A DNA stretch of 34,803 bases from Coemansia sp. RSA 1804 (GCA_027578815.1 JANBTH010000105.1:1-34803); one strand, 5' to 3'. Shown: positions 21,360-30,846, counted from the first letter of the stretch. The notes: generated by a model from the sequence alone, not told the origin. A program made the numbers and translations.

Positions 21360-21718
21360 ACCATGGACCGCCATCATTCTATTGCATAGTGTAAAAGAAG
21401 CAGCGGCAAAAATAGCAGCTTCTTTCTAGAACAGCCGACTCATTAGATTTCCGATTTATCCACGAGATATCGGTTTATGTGTCATATCTAATTAGGATTC
21501 ACAAACCACTAATTTTCTTTATACAAAGTTTAAAGATAATATGACACCTCTGTTTTTGTATTATTTATACGCCATCATTTTAATTCTCAAAACCAGACAT
21601 AATGACGAAAATATTAGATAATGGATATGAGAAAGTTCAACATGACATTCCGCGTGTGTTATAGAGGGTAGCCTTTTAAATCTTTCTCTGTGTTATTAAC
21701 ATACTGTGGTCAATTGGT

Positions 21719-21725
21719 TATAAAA
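21719..21725 (+). promoter_or_regulatory. TATA box (TATAAAA) of the 21900 small ORF, with inverted CCAAT just upstream
   Basis: TATAAAA lies about 175 bp before the ATG at 21900. ATTGG (CCAAT on the other strand) occupies 21713-21717. Together they look like a Pol II promoter for a short transcript, in a region with no larger gene. Confidence 0.4.
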
Positions 21726-21899
21726 TCCCTGCATTTTCCGCCTACAGTTGAAAGGAATGTTTCATCACCACATTTTTCTATCAACTCTTTGAATATTTCA
21801 ATATCATCTCATATATTCTGAAGCAACGCAACATCGCTTTAATTAATCCTTTTTCTTCTGCAAATTACAAGTAAACTTCAAGAACACTAACATATAGCT

Positions 21900-21989
21900 A
21901 TGCCCGGACCTTTCCTTATTGATGGCGGAATCGTGATGCCTTCCCGTAAAAAGGGCTCTGCGAAAAAGCCATCCAGTGGTAAAAAGTAA
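21900..21989 (+). CDS. Candidate 29-residue basic microprotein
   Basis: ATG CCC GGA to TAA, 30 codons. The peptide starts MPGPFLIDGGIVMPS and ends in a Lys/Ser/Gly tail (RKKGSAKKPSSGKK). The ORF is a small GC-richer island in AT-rich surroundings, uses mixed codons like the real genes, and has a TATA box plus an inverted CCAAT upstream. The neutral-hydrophobic head and very basic tail are unlike random AT-rich sequence. I do not recognise a family. It could also be the visible exon of a larger spliced gene or a non-coding transcript. Ribosome profiling or conservation in related genomes would decide. Confidence 0.38.
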   Translation: MPGPFLIDGGIVMPSRKKGSAKKPSSGKK

Positions 21990-22547
21990 ACTACTGGACT
22001 ATTTTTTGCTCGTGTGGCGGCTACACCCATTAATTCTTGTACACCTGAACGCTGGCAAGACGTTTCATTCTTTCCATATTTTGTAGCTTAATTTTTCTAT
22101 TCTTGGTAGAAAATATAAAGAAAGAATTTATTTTACTTTGCTTTTGATACTCCAGAAGATTGACTAACTAATAATGAAATTTTAAAGGCAGACTTTTCAA
22201 AAATTGTGACAGCGTAGAAAAATTGGTTGTTTTATGAAACCATTTAAAACAAAGCATATGACGTATATTCAAAAACTACATGGTAGCAAGTGTTCTCTCA
22301 TTCACTGTAAAAACTGAAATAAGAATCAGGATTATATATGGATTTTACACGAGCACAGTAAAATATACATGCGAACAGTCTTTAATGGTATAGATGATAG
22401 ACAGTTTGGTAGTCGATACTTGCTTCCATTAACGCCTAGGCAGCCGTTTTTTGTTTTTACCTCATTCAGTTCAGCAATTTTAACTAGTAATTAATCATTT
22501 TTGTTTTTAATACTACAACAATCTTGCGCACCACAACAATATTAACA
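21990..22547. other. AT-rich gap between two small ORFs
   Basis: About 560 bp of AT-rich DNA. It starts with a possible weak hairpin (GTGTGGCGGCTACAC, about 22013) that could belong to the 3' end of the 29-codon transcript. I see nothing else that can be called. Confidence 0.4.
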
Positions 22548-22757
22548 ATGAATTTTATGAAAAAGCTTGCTCAAAGGGTAAAACCCCGTCGTCCATCTCC
22601 AAGAGGTAGCTTGAAGAAAAAGAAACCACCAGTAGTGCCTCCTGAAAAAATGTTTTATTATAGAGCACTATTCACCTTTTTCATACGGCTCGTCAGCACC
22701 ACATGTTCCGTATATGAAAAAAAGAATCTCTGCGTAAAAAAATATTCAGCAAAGTAA
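22548..22757 (+). CDS. Candidate small Lys/Arg/Pro-rich protein, 69 residues
   Basis: ATG at 22548, after an A/C-rich leader (ACAACAATATTAACAATG) typical of fungal starts; the frame runs to TAA at 22757. Residues 1-34 are highly basic and Pro-rich (KKLAQRVKPRRPSPRGSLKK, then PPVVPPEK). The second half is more hydrophobic (MFYYRALFTFFIRLV) and then Lys/Cys-containing, which could be a short membrane segment or non-coding read-through past an unseen intron. Like the 29-codon ORF 560 bp upstream it mixes Lys, Ser and Pro. No family is recognised. Chance cannot be ruled out. Confidence 0.3.
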   Translation: MNFMKKLAQRVKPRRPSPRGSLKKKKPPVVPPEKMFYYRALFTFFIRLVSTTCSVYEKKNLCVKKYSAK

Positions 22758-23563
22758 AGCTTCCACAAAGAAAGTAAGGCCAGTGAAAGGGCGATTGAGA
22801 TAACGTGTAGATGCCAGCAAAAGCTAACTTTATTTTCTAGTAGTAGCTTATCCCTTTCTTGTGTTTAGATTTTAATATCAGCTATCTTCTTAAGCCTGAA
22901 GCTATTAAAACGGAGATGTGAGAAATTGGTTTTCTATTTGCCAGCGTTCATCAAAAGCACGTGATGTTGCGATTGGCTGCAAATCACACAGTTTTTTCTT
23001 GAACGAACAAGCTCTTTCACCATATTCTCTTCCTTTTTCAGCGCGTGCGTATTCTGTCAAGGTTGTTTGGTTTCCTTCTTTCTTCCCAATCTCGGGTTTT
23101 ATAATAACAAGTAAACAAAATCGAATTCTATGTGCGTATCTGAAAAATAGGAGAGCTGGTGAACCAGAGTACTATAGAGCATAGGGGGAGCTTCATGCTT
23201 CCTGTTTTTGAATGGATGCGGACACGAGTAAAACAGCCGTGTCGATGGATTCGCTGATTGATACAGGGGTTTTGTTTGTGATGGATGCGATATCCAAAAA
23301 GCAATCCGGAAGGAGGCGACGGATGAGGCCAGCATATTTTGTTGTTGTTGGTCGAATGCTGCCATATTCTTCTCTCTGCATTCATTGAATTGACCAAATG
23401 TGAATTCGAATGAAACATGCCATGAGCTTCTTTTGCTGTGAAAATTCAATGCGGTTTGTAGAATGCTACCTTTTTTGAAAGCAAAAACTGGCATTTGGCC
23501 ATAACCAACACCTACTAATCAACCAAGCGGGTCTTACGGAACTTTTTTTACGTTGTGTAGCAA
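22758..23563. other. RPS2 promoter and probable 5' leader
   Basis: About 800 bp ahead of RPS2. It holds a CACGTG E-box (22958-22963), an inverted CCAAT (ATTGG, 22972-22976) and a pyrimidine tract (about 23010-23040) that would suit a ribosomal-protein start site. Near the end are intron-like signals: CTACTAAT (23512-23519), a T-run, and GTGTAG (to 23560) three bases before the ATG. All reading frames are unusually open at about 23200-23390, including a 58-codon plus-strand ORF (23212-23388). Confidence 0.5.
22958..22976 (+). promoter_or_regulatory. CACGTG E-box plus inverted CCAAT upstream of RPS2
   Basis: CACGTG at 22958-22963 and ATTGG at 22972-22976 lie about 600 bp before the RPS2 ATG. 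If the leader contains an intron, this is a normal promoter distance. Such boxes bind bHLH (Cbf1-like) and NF-Y/HAP factors in fungi; use here is inferred. Confidence 0.4.
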
Positions 23564-24391
23564 ATGGCTGACGCAGCACCGGCCGATAGTCGTGGAGGAC
23601 GTGGTGAGCGCGGAGAGCGCGGCGAGCGCGGAGGACGTGGCGGCTTTGGCCGTGGACGCGGACGCGGACGCGGAGGTCGCGGACGTGGACGTGGGCGCCG
23701 TGACGACGGAGAGCAGGCGTGGACTCCCGTGACCAAGCTCGGACGCCTTGTCAGGGACGGCAAGATCAAGTCGATCGAGCAGGTGTATCTGTTCTCGCTT
23801 CCCATCAAGGAGTACCAGATCGTCGACATCTTCCTTCCCAAGCTCAAGGACGAGGTCATGAAGATCACTCCTGTGCAGAAGCAGACCCGTGCCGGTCAGC
23901 GTACTCGCTTCAAGGCTTTTGTTGCCATCGGTGACTCTGACGGCCACGTTGGTCTTGGTGTCAAGTGCGCCAAGGAGGTTGCCTCCGCCATCCGCGGTGC
24001 CATCATCCTTGCCAAGCTCTCGGTTATCCCTGTTCGTCGTGGCTACTGGGGCTCCAAGCTCGGTGAGCCCCACACCGTGCCTTCCAAGGTCACTGGTAAG
24101 TGCGGTTCCGTCACCTGCCGCATTGTGCCTGCTCCCCGTGGTACCGGTATCGTTGCTGCTCCTACCCCCAAGAAGATCCTCTCTCTTGCCGGTATCTCTG
24201 ACTGCTACACCACCTCGCGCGGTTCCACCAAGACCCTCGGTAACTTTGTCAAAGCTGCCTTCATTGCCATCGGCAACACTTACTCGTTCCTGACCCCCGA
24301 CCTCTGGGCTGAGACCGTCTTCACCAAGGATCCTTACCAGGAGTTCACCGACTACCTGGCCAAGGCTGCCGAGAAGAAGACCAAGTTCTAA
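23564..24391 (+). CDS. RPS2: 40S ribosomal protein S2 (uS5)
   Basis: A 275-residue protein with very strong codon bias towards C-ending and G-ending codons, as expected for a highly expressed gene. Residues 10-47 are an RGG/GRG-rich arm (a substrate type for arginine methylation). Next comes the eukaryotic S5 signature (WTPVTKLGRLVRDGKIKS) and the S5 double-stranded RNA-binding domain, about 80-145 (FKAFVAIGDSDGHVGLGVKC). The C-terminal S5 fold, about 165-235, includes KILSLAGISDCYTTSRGST. uS5 sits at the mRNA entry of the small subunit and affects decoding accuracy. The frame is uninterrupted. A possible intron acceptor (GTGTAG) ends three bases before the ATG, suggesting a spliced leader. 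It converges with PRE7, 294 bp away. The long open frame on the opposite strand is a by-product of codon bias. Confidence 0.98.
   Translation: MADAAPADSRGGRGERGERGERGGRGGFGRGRGRGRGGRGRGRGRRDDGEQAWTPVTKLGRLVRDGKIKSIEQVYLFSLPIKEYQIVDIFLPKLKDEVMKITPVQKQTRAGQRTRFKAFVAIGDSDGHVGLGVKCAKEVASAIRGAIILAKLSVIPVRRGYWGSKLGEPHTVPSKVTGKCGSVTCRIVPAPRGTGIVAAPTPKKILSLAGISDCYTTSRGSTKTLGNFVKAAFIAIGNTYSFLTPDLWAETVFTKDPYQEFTDYLAKAAEKKTKF
23593..23703 (+). repeat. Internal RGG/GRG-coding repeat of RPS2
   Basis: An imperfect tandem of GGACGTGG and CGCGGAGAG type units coding the Arg/Gly arm. It is GC-rich and repetitive compared with its surroundings. Confidence 0.75.
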
Positions 24392-24685
24392 GGAACATTT
24401 TTTTCTTTCAGGGATTTGCACCCTTTTTTCTATAGCTAGGAATTCCCAGATATTTCGAAACAATGCATATCAACGGAAAAAAAATAACATCTGTGCCGTC
24501 TGGCTGATAGGCTAGGCTTGCAGCTTGTAGTTTAATGTTGGAAAAGTCACATTTGTGGTATTTGTGCAAGTTATAAAAAAGAAGTAAACATAAGAGAGGT
24601 AGATGTTGTTTGACTTGTGTCAGAGAGAGATAAAAGCAGAATAGAGAACACCCAGAGAAAAAGGAAGGAAAGGAGACTAACAAAC

Positions 24686-25405
24686 CTAGTCGTGCTTGAG
24701 CTCTCTCTTGATCTCCTGCACGCCCTCGCTGTCGACAACAAGGATCTCCAGCCAGTCGCCAGTGTAGATATCGCGCTCCGTGGCGCTGGTAAACGCATCA
24801 ATCGCAAGCTTGATGGCCTGCTCACGCGACGGCAGGGCCGAGTGGTCGACACCGGCCTGGTGGGCGCGAGCAATCTGGTTATCGAGGAACGGATTCAACA
24901 GAGCCGACGCCGACCCATGGGAGTACTGCGTGACCTTGCCAAACGATCCGACCGGGTCATACGAGTACAGAACGCCATTGCCCTCCGCGTCCACGCCAGC
25001 AAGAACCGTGTTAATCATGTAGGGGAAGAACCGTTTAGAGTACAACAAATGGCTCAGCGTCTGCGCCATCGCCTTGGCATTCATCTGCCTCTCGTGTTTA
25101 TGGAAATACAGCTGCGCCCTCTGCTCCAGTGTTTCCAAACACTGCATGGTGTCGGCGTGGAACCCGGCTGACCCGAGCACCGTGCCATTCGAGAGCTTGA
25201 ATGTCTTGGGCGTGTCCCGCGAATTGATCAGGTACCCGCCATTGCTTTGGCGCGTGTCCGACGCTACTAGCGCAAAGTCCTTGCCGCAGATTCCTAGCAC
25301 CGTGCCCCCGTTGTCAACGTACGGATAGAACCCGTGGTTGTGCACCTCCCGCGGTGCTGCTACTGGATGTTGGTTGGGTTCTTGGTGCATTAGGCCGTAC
25401 TCCAT
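24686..25405 (-). CDS. PRE7: 20S proteasome subunit beta-6 (PRE7/PSMB1)
   Basis: A 239-residue protein from the ATG complementary to 25403-25405. A propeptide of about 25 residues precedes FYPYVDNGGTVLGICGKDF, followed by ALVASDTRQSNGGYLI. The later blocks YSKRFFPYMINTVLAGVD, GVLYSYDPVGSFGK and GSASALLNPFLDNQIA, and the C-terminal ATERDIYTGDWLEI, match the beta-6 (C5) subunit throughout. Beta-6 is one of the catalytically silent beta subunits of the core particle; processing occurs some residues before the GGT, unlike in active subunits. It acts in the 20S barrel in nucleus and cytosol. One continuous frame; no intron seen. Confidence 0.97.
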   Translation of the reverse strand: MEYGLMHQEPNQHPVAAPREVHNHGFYPYVDNGGTVLGICGKDFALVASDTRQSNGGYLINSRDTPKTFKLSNGTVLGSAGFHADTMQCLETLEQRAQLYFHKHERQMNAKAMAQTLSHLLYSKRFFPYMINTVLAGVDAEGNGVLYSYDPVGSFGKVTQYSHGSASALLNPFLDNQIARAHQAGVDHSALPSREQAIKLAIDAFTSATERDIYTGDWLEILVVDSEGVQEIKRELKHD

Positions 25406-26089
25406 CTTCTGTCTGATTATTGCTGATTCTCAAAAGGGATGAATAGGAAAAATAAAAAAGTATGAAGTGTTCCGTCTTTTGGTTTAGGATGAATGTAATT
25501 GAGAATAAGGAAAAAAGAAGCAACAATGAAGAAATGTTATTCTTGCATCGAACAAGACAGCCTAGCTCTGCTTGCTCAGGCTGGGGATACGTAAGCGCCT
25601 TTTTGCTTGATTGATGCCTAATCACGTCTGATCACCACCACATAATAATCAATCGAGGACGGCACATAAAAATAAAATAAAAGTTACAGGTAAGCTACAA
25701 TTTCATTAGATATTAGAGGTGTAATATAGTAGTCTATACAAGCGCCTAAAGCACGCGCTCTTTGTCAATACTAAGGGTGTTCTCATACTTGAAGAAAAAC
25801 ATGGAGTTGGGAATCTTGGATCGTTTACTAATATTTTTATAGCTTTAACAACCATTCTTTATAAATAGAATTCTATTTTATTTCAAAAATGATAAATATT
25901 GCTTGATTGCAACAAAAGAGTGTACCGTTTTATATGTCAATTCAACAACAAAAGCAAATACCAATTATTACCACATGCAATATGTTGACTGAGGATAGAA
26001 ACATAACTGAAGCTATTTCTTCTGTCTGAAATCCTGTTGAATAAAGTGTATAATCTCGTTTCACAAAAGTATTCCTTTCTTTATTCATT
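25406..26089. other. AT-rich gap, first part (PRE7 promoter side)
   Basis: About 680 bp. The first 250 bp upstream of PRE7 are moderately AT-rich and should hold its promoter. The rest is strongly AT-rich with no protein-like ORF. No RNA gene or clear repeat is seen. I found no PACE-type proteasome box that I could call with confidence. Confidence 0.45.
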
Positions 26090-26471
26090 TCATATCCTTT
26101 TTATAATGTTGTGCAAAAAGTTTACTTTCTTACCAGTCCCCATTTTTCTTTCGAGCATCCACATTATAAATTTAAAATCACTATTTCTATATTCTTTTGT
26201 AATTTCATCCACATATTTTTTCACTTTAGAGATATATAATCTTTGCTTTTCTGGTGGAAGCTGCTCATAAGAAAGGTCTGAGGGATTATACTGGTGTTGT
26301 CCATTTTGATAAAGATAGCCGGGGTTTCCTTCAATTTTTTTTAATCCATCTTTGATTTTCTTCCGAACCTGGATTGTCAAGCGTTAACCACTTGTCTTTT
26401 TTATCAGACTTGTCAAAGACAATTTTCCCTGCCTGTGATAATTGAGCCTTTGTAAAATCCTCAAAATGCAT
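26090..26471 (-). pseudogene. AT-rich orphan gene, frameshifted in an 8-A run
   Basis: The minus strand from the ATG at 26471 codes MHFEDFTKAQLSQAGKIVF and more, reading 46 residues before a TGA at 26331-26333. The next frame is open from about 26383 to the TGA at 26090-26092, and its downstream part reads well (YLYQNGQHQYNPSDLSYEQL, PPEKQRLYISKVKKYVDEI). The frames overlap across A8 (26335-26342); one base more or less there would join them into about 126 residues. Codon use is AT-rich (AAA, GAT, TTA), unlike the housekeeping genes, which points to a lineage-specific or mobile origin. No family is recognised; the PPEKQRLYISKVKKYVDE helix is faintly reminiscent of DNA-binding helices, but that is weak. 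The break may be decay, a homopolymer sequencing error, or, less likely, programmed frameshifting. Confidence 0.5.
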
Positions 26472-27617
26472 TCTTATTGACTAATTAGTATTGATAGATA
26501 TTAAGAGAAAAGTGGTGCAAACTGAAGAATAAATAATGGTGGTGGTTGGGCATACATGGCTACATCTTTATTTTTTATGTCAAAAATATTCAACCCTGTC
26601 ATATTTTTCTATAAAATTATCAACACTAATATTCCCATTGCTGTCTAAGAAGTTCACATGACAATTACCAGATATTTTATTTTAAAAATAGCTGCAGAGT
26701 AGGTATGTAATTTGATTCCAGAAATCATTAGAGACTGTGTGGTCTTCTTATTGAAGTGACAGTCAGAATCATCACTTTATGTTCTATCCAACTAAACAGT
26801 GGAATACATGCAATGGATGGATTTCTTATTGGAAATGATGCCAACACTTATAAAAAAGACATCCTGATGCCTCCACTATGTGTCATCACTGTTTTCTAGT
26901 ACACTAGCATACAACAGCTCACATATTATATCCAAAAAGCAAAATTCAAAGCAGTGTTTAAAGTATTATTAGTTCCAACATTAGAAAAGACATGGTTTCT
27001 TTTGTTGCATTGTAGTGCATGTTTTGACTGGCAGGATCACGCACAGAATCAGGTTCAGGTCATGGCATCTATGTCCTTCAGTGTCTTGCTGCTGTTGAGT
27101 AGACCTGAGCTGTCGGGTTGTAAGAACGGATCTCCAGATAAACCCAAGGTCTGAGCCTCCAGCGGTACAGAGCCTGGGAAGGTTATATAAGGACGCCATA
27201 GACACCTTGCTTATTACGATGTGTCTTTAGCTTTTCTATTAACTCCATATGCTTAATTTAAATGCTAAGCTAGCTATATTACATTTATTTATTGCTTAGA
27301 CGCTACGACTCATCGTTGTTGTATTGGCATTTTTGTGTGTTGGCAATGTTACTTTTTGCGCATATTTGGCTATATTACCTTTAATTGTGTGGCTAAAGTA
27401 GCCGCCTTTGTAATTTTCTTTTGCAAGCAAATATAAATTCAACAACCACACCGGTATACATTAAACGCCTGTGGTTTTACAATTGAGATATTCCTCTGCT
27501 TCAGTCTTGCGGAAATCCCGTTCAACGAACACATCAATTGGTAGTTTTATGCACACACATAGATCACCGTATATTTAATATGCATGCAACTCCACGCAAA
27601 AATGAAGAAAACCTCGG
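26472..27617. other. Gap between the orphan gene and ATG1, with a TATA-bearing segment
   Basis: About 1.15 kb. The part at 26700-27230 is less AT-rich and more complex than typical spacer here. It has a 55-codon open stretch ending near 26899 and a TATATAA element at 27184-27190, but no intact gene. It could be a worn transposon or LTR piece, or a non-coding transcription unit. The last 350 bp are the 3' region of ATG1. No tRNA B box or known snRNA was found. Confidence 0.4.
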
Positions 27618-30600
27618 TTAAACAGCTTCTTGTTGTTGCTGCTGCTGCTGCCGATGCTGCTGCATCAAGCGACGCTGTAACGTCTCGCGCCGCTTGACGA
27701 TCGAAGCAATGAACTGCTCAACAATGGTCCGGTCCTCAAGCTCCATCTCATCAAACTGCTGCTGCGACAGGTCAGCAGCAGCCATCGCTTGTTGGTTATT
27801 GCTATTATTACTGGATGAGGGGCCCCGCTGCGTGTTCCTTCTCCTGGTGGCATTGGTATCCGCAGTTTCCAGAATAGCCGAAAGCATCCAGATGGCGAGC
27901 TGGTAGGCGCGGTCGCAGTCGAGGGGCTCGATCCACTTGAGCTCGCGGATTGCAGCAGCCTTGCTGAGCGCCAGCGCCTGCTCATACAGTACCTGGACAA
28001 CAGGGACCTGCGCAACATTGTCCAATTCGTTACCGTTGGCCAGCTGCTTGAGCATCTCCGCGCGCTCCAAACACTCGTTGAACTTGTTGCGAACCCACTG
28101 GACTGCATTATTGAATGCCACCGACACCGTGACCAGTCCGGCCGATGGTGGCAGCGACCCCGATTCGGGCGACGACAATGCCTGGGACGTAGTTTGTTTC
28201 CTGCTGCCACTTGTGGTGGTATCCGCACCACCGGCGGATCCATGGATGCTGCGCCAGTACCTGCTCGCCTCAATCGTTGCGTGGTGCAGAAGCGCCAGTG
28301 CGCGGAGGTACAGCGCAAACGCCTCTTCGATGGAAATGTCGCTCGGGTTGAGGAAACCCGACTCCGGATCGGTCAGGACATCGCCGCGAGACCTGGCCGG
28401 CCCGCTGTTGCCACGACCCGTGATCGACGACGGCAGGAGCCGCCACTTCATGTCGGCCAGGAAGCTCATCGCAGCCGCCTTGTACGCCAGCCCCTCCATG
28501 CGTCTAATAGTCGGGTCCTCCTGCGATGTTCCCTGGCTATGTCTCGACTCGAATGTCTCAGCCAGCCCCGCGTCAAGAGGGTTGAACATCCCACCATCGC
28601 CTGCACCTGACTGCGAACCCGACCGCTTCTTACCCGACGATGACGATGGGCCACCGCCACGCCGTGGTGTGGAAGAAGAAGGATCATCAACAGGATTATA
28701 CGCAGCCGCCTCTGTTGCCGCCAGCTTGCTGTTCAGTGGCCCGGTTGCCGCCTCTGTCGAAATATTGTATTGCGCAGACACAGCCTCATGAACCGCACGC
28801 GCAAGAGCAGACATCTGGCGCGCAACACCCGGCGCCTGCTGAATGGCGCCAGGACGAGGCGGATAGAACACCGTGGGCGTGTGCGGAGACGAGTCCAGCT
28901 CATCCGCCAGCACATTCATCTCAACCGCACGCTTCTCAATAACCACGTACTCGCGCTCAGCAAGCACTTGCTCCTCCTCGGCTGTTGTGCTTCCCTGACG
29001 ACGATGGCGGGGTTGCTTTGGTTGCTCTGGGGGATACGTCATCGTAGTGTTGACATTCAAACGGTTATCGCCATACGTGTTATACTGGTTCTGACGCAGA
29101 GGCGCCATTCCGTAGTCATGGTAGTAATAGTGGGCCTCTGGATGCTGTTGCTGTTGCTGCGGCACATCTGTGTGTCCAATATGCAGATCCTCCATTGCGC
29201 GCAAGGCCGCTGCATGCGGTTCCGAAGACTCTGGCCGCTCGGTACCAACATCCTGCATCACAGCCGCCGTATCGCTGCGCACGTTGTCTGCCGTAGGATA
29301 CGCCTGCCGAAGATAATGGCGGTGGTGGTTGTATATAGCGTCCTTGCGTATTCCATCGTCGTTCGACAGCGAAGAGGAGCGCGTGTTATGCGAGCTACCA
29401 CCACCAACACTGCTTGCCGCACGCTCCCTACTAGACGGCAACGGTATCGACGGTGCGTTATCTGAATCCTGCTGCTGCTGCTGCCAGTGGGAGCCCCCGA
29501 CTTCATCGTCGTGTGCGTAATGTGGTCCTCTCTGATTGGCTTCTAGATGCAGCGCTGGATGAGCAAAGAACTCGTCGAAGAGCATGCGGTCTGCCGGGTT
29601 CATCCTCAGCAACCGGCGCACAAGGTCCTTCAGAACCGGATCGATGGGTTCCTTCGAAACCCCGTCACCCGTGTCCTTTCCGGTAGCCCTCGTTCCGCCG
29701 GCATCAGACTTCTCGTCGGGGAAGACAATACGGTCGCTGGTGCGCTCAATGACACGCGCAAGCTCTACGTGGTTGCTGGCGTGGAATGGCGGTCTGCCCG
29801 CCACCATCTCGTAGATCACAGCACCAATGGACCACAAGTCGGCCTTTGCGTCATACGGCTCGTAGTGGAGGATCTCCGGAGCCATGTACAGGGGCGATCC
29901 ACACAGGGTCTCCGCAAGCGCAGTAGACGGGAGATTACGGGCAAACCCAAAATCAGCAACCTTGATCAGGGGGAACACGCCCAGGGCTTCGGACTCGCCA
30001 AGCACGTACGAGTCGCTTGGCGGCTGCAAGAGAAGATTCTGTGTCTTTATGTCCCGGTGGATGACATCGCGTGAACGAAGAAACCTCATGGCCTCGCCCA
30101 GCTGATCGACAAAGCTCCGCACGATATCCATATTGAGCCCACCGTCCATGTTGCGCAGCGATGGATGCTCCTTGCGCTTGCGCATGTAGCTTGCGAGGTC
30201 TCCCAGCGAGCAGTATTCCATCACGAGATGGATGTGGTTGCGCGACTTGAGACAGTCTATCAGACCCACCACGGAAGGGTGCTTTACTGTGCGCAGAATG
30301 TTGATTTCTGTTTCTAGATTCTCCAAAAGACGCCGCGTGAGCGACGACCGAACAACCGACTTTATTGCAACCAGCGTGTTCGTCTTCTACATCCAGGCAC
30401 AGAATACAAAAAATATACCAGCAATTGTTAGTCAAAAAAAACCCCCCTGGTACTTGTCAATGGGCAGCAGCAGAGTTAGGCATGGGTTGCATTATGTTGC
30501 ATATACTTGTAATCTAGATATGTGTGACGTGGATAGTTTTTTAATGCTTTCCGGCATAGAAACGAAAGAAATAGCTCGGTGCTCTGTGCAGAGCGGAACA

Positions 30601-30846
30601 ATAAACCACACGCAGTCCAACAAACACTAGTATAGCTCCACCAAGAAACCCGCTCTCTATTCCTACAGTACGTTTCCCTCCTTCAAATGCAATTGACAAT
30701 AAATAATGGCATACCTTGTTGACACCCTTGTATACAGTGGCAAAGGAGCCGCGGCCAATCTGCGACCCCAGCTCATAGTCGCCAATAATCACCGTTGCAC
30801 GCTGCCGAGGCGAGACGCTACTTGAACCACGTTCATTTTCCGGCAT
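27618..30846 (-). CDS. ATG1: Autophagy-initiating Ser/Thr kinase ATG1 (ULK), two exons
   Basis: Exon 1 is 30846-30715 (44 codons) and exon 2 is 30386-27618, joined in phase 0 over a 328-nt intron; total 966 residues. The kinase domain begins at residue 23: glycine loop IGRGSFATVYKG in exon 1, VAIK with catalytic K53 in exon 2, HRD at 154-156 (VIHRDIKTQNLLL), DFG at 189-191 and APE at 213-215. The block LLENLETEINILRTVKHPSVVGLIDC is typical of Atg1. A long Ser/Gln/His-rich linker follows. Residues about 522-545 (EYVVIEKRAVEMNVLADEL) match the conserved fungal Atg1 segment, with a YVVI Atg8-interacting motif at 524-527. The C-terminal region is helical (tMIT, for Atg13 binding) and ends in a Gln tract. 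The large protein starts autophagy at the pre-autophagosomal site with Atg13 and Atg17-type partners. Confidence 0.97.
27630..27650 (-). repeat. CAG/CAA tract coding poly-Gln at the ATG1 C-terminus
   Basis: Seven Gln codons in a row, close to the stop, after a further Gln-His-Arg-rich stretch. It is likely to vary in length between strains. Confidence 0.8.
30387..30714 (-). other. ATG1 intron
   Basis: A 328-nt phase-0 intron. The donor is AACAAG|GTATGC, a TGACTAAC branch lies about 50 nt before the acceptor after a T-run, and the acceptor is GGATGTAG|AAGACG. It splits the kinase between the glycine-rich loop and the catalytic lysine. The branch octamer is identical to that in the DOP1 intron. 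Confidence 0.9.

Larger units (their letters stand above)
21096..21899. other. AT-rich gap, first part (FTase beta promoter and upstream region of a small ORF)
   Basis: About 800 bp. The left 200 bp should be the FTase beta promoter (purine-rich on the plus strand). No ORF with protein character is seen. Two TATA-type elements occur: one inside an inverted repeat (21343-21359) and one at 21719-21725 ahead of a 29-codon ORF. Both are listed separately. No tRNA or known snRNA was recognised. Confidence 0.5.

Noticed and set aside
21871..21897. Possible 27-nt micro-intron (GTAAAC, ACTAAC, ATAG) just before the 29-codon ORF
   Set aside because: The motifs are suggestive, but 27 nt is far shorter than the introns seen here and there is no coding sequence upstream to support it.
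23534..24463. 309-codon open frame on the strand opposite RPS2
   Set aside because: It mirrors the strongly biased codons of RPS2 and has no independent protein motif. RPS2 is certain on the plus strand.
27061..27154. Short ORF starting ATGGCATCTATG in the ATG1 downstream gap
   Set aside because: About 30 codons, no motif, no supporting signals. The segment is better described as unexplained spacer.
21096..27617. tRNA, 5S rRNA, U6 or other snRNA genes in the large gaps
   Set aside because: I looked for B-box (GTTCGANNC) and known snRNA motifs by eye and found no set that fits. A covariance-model scan would be decisive.
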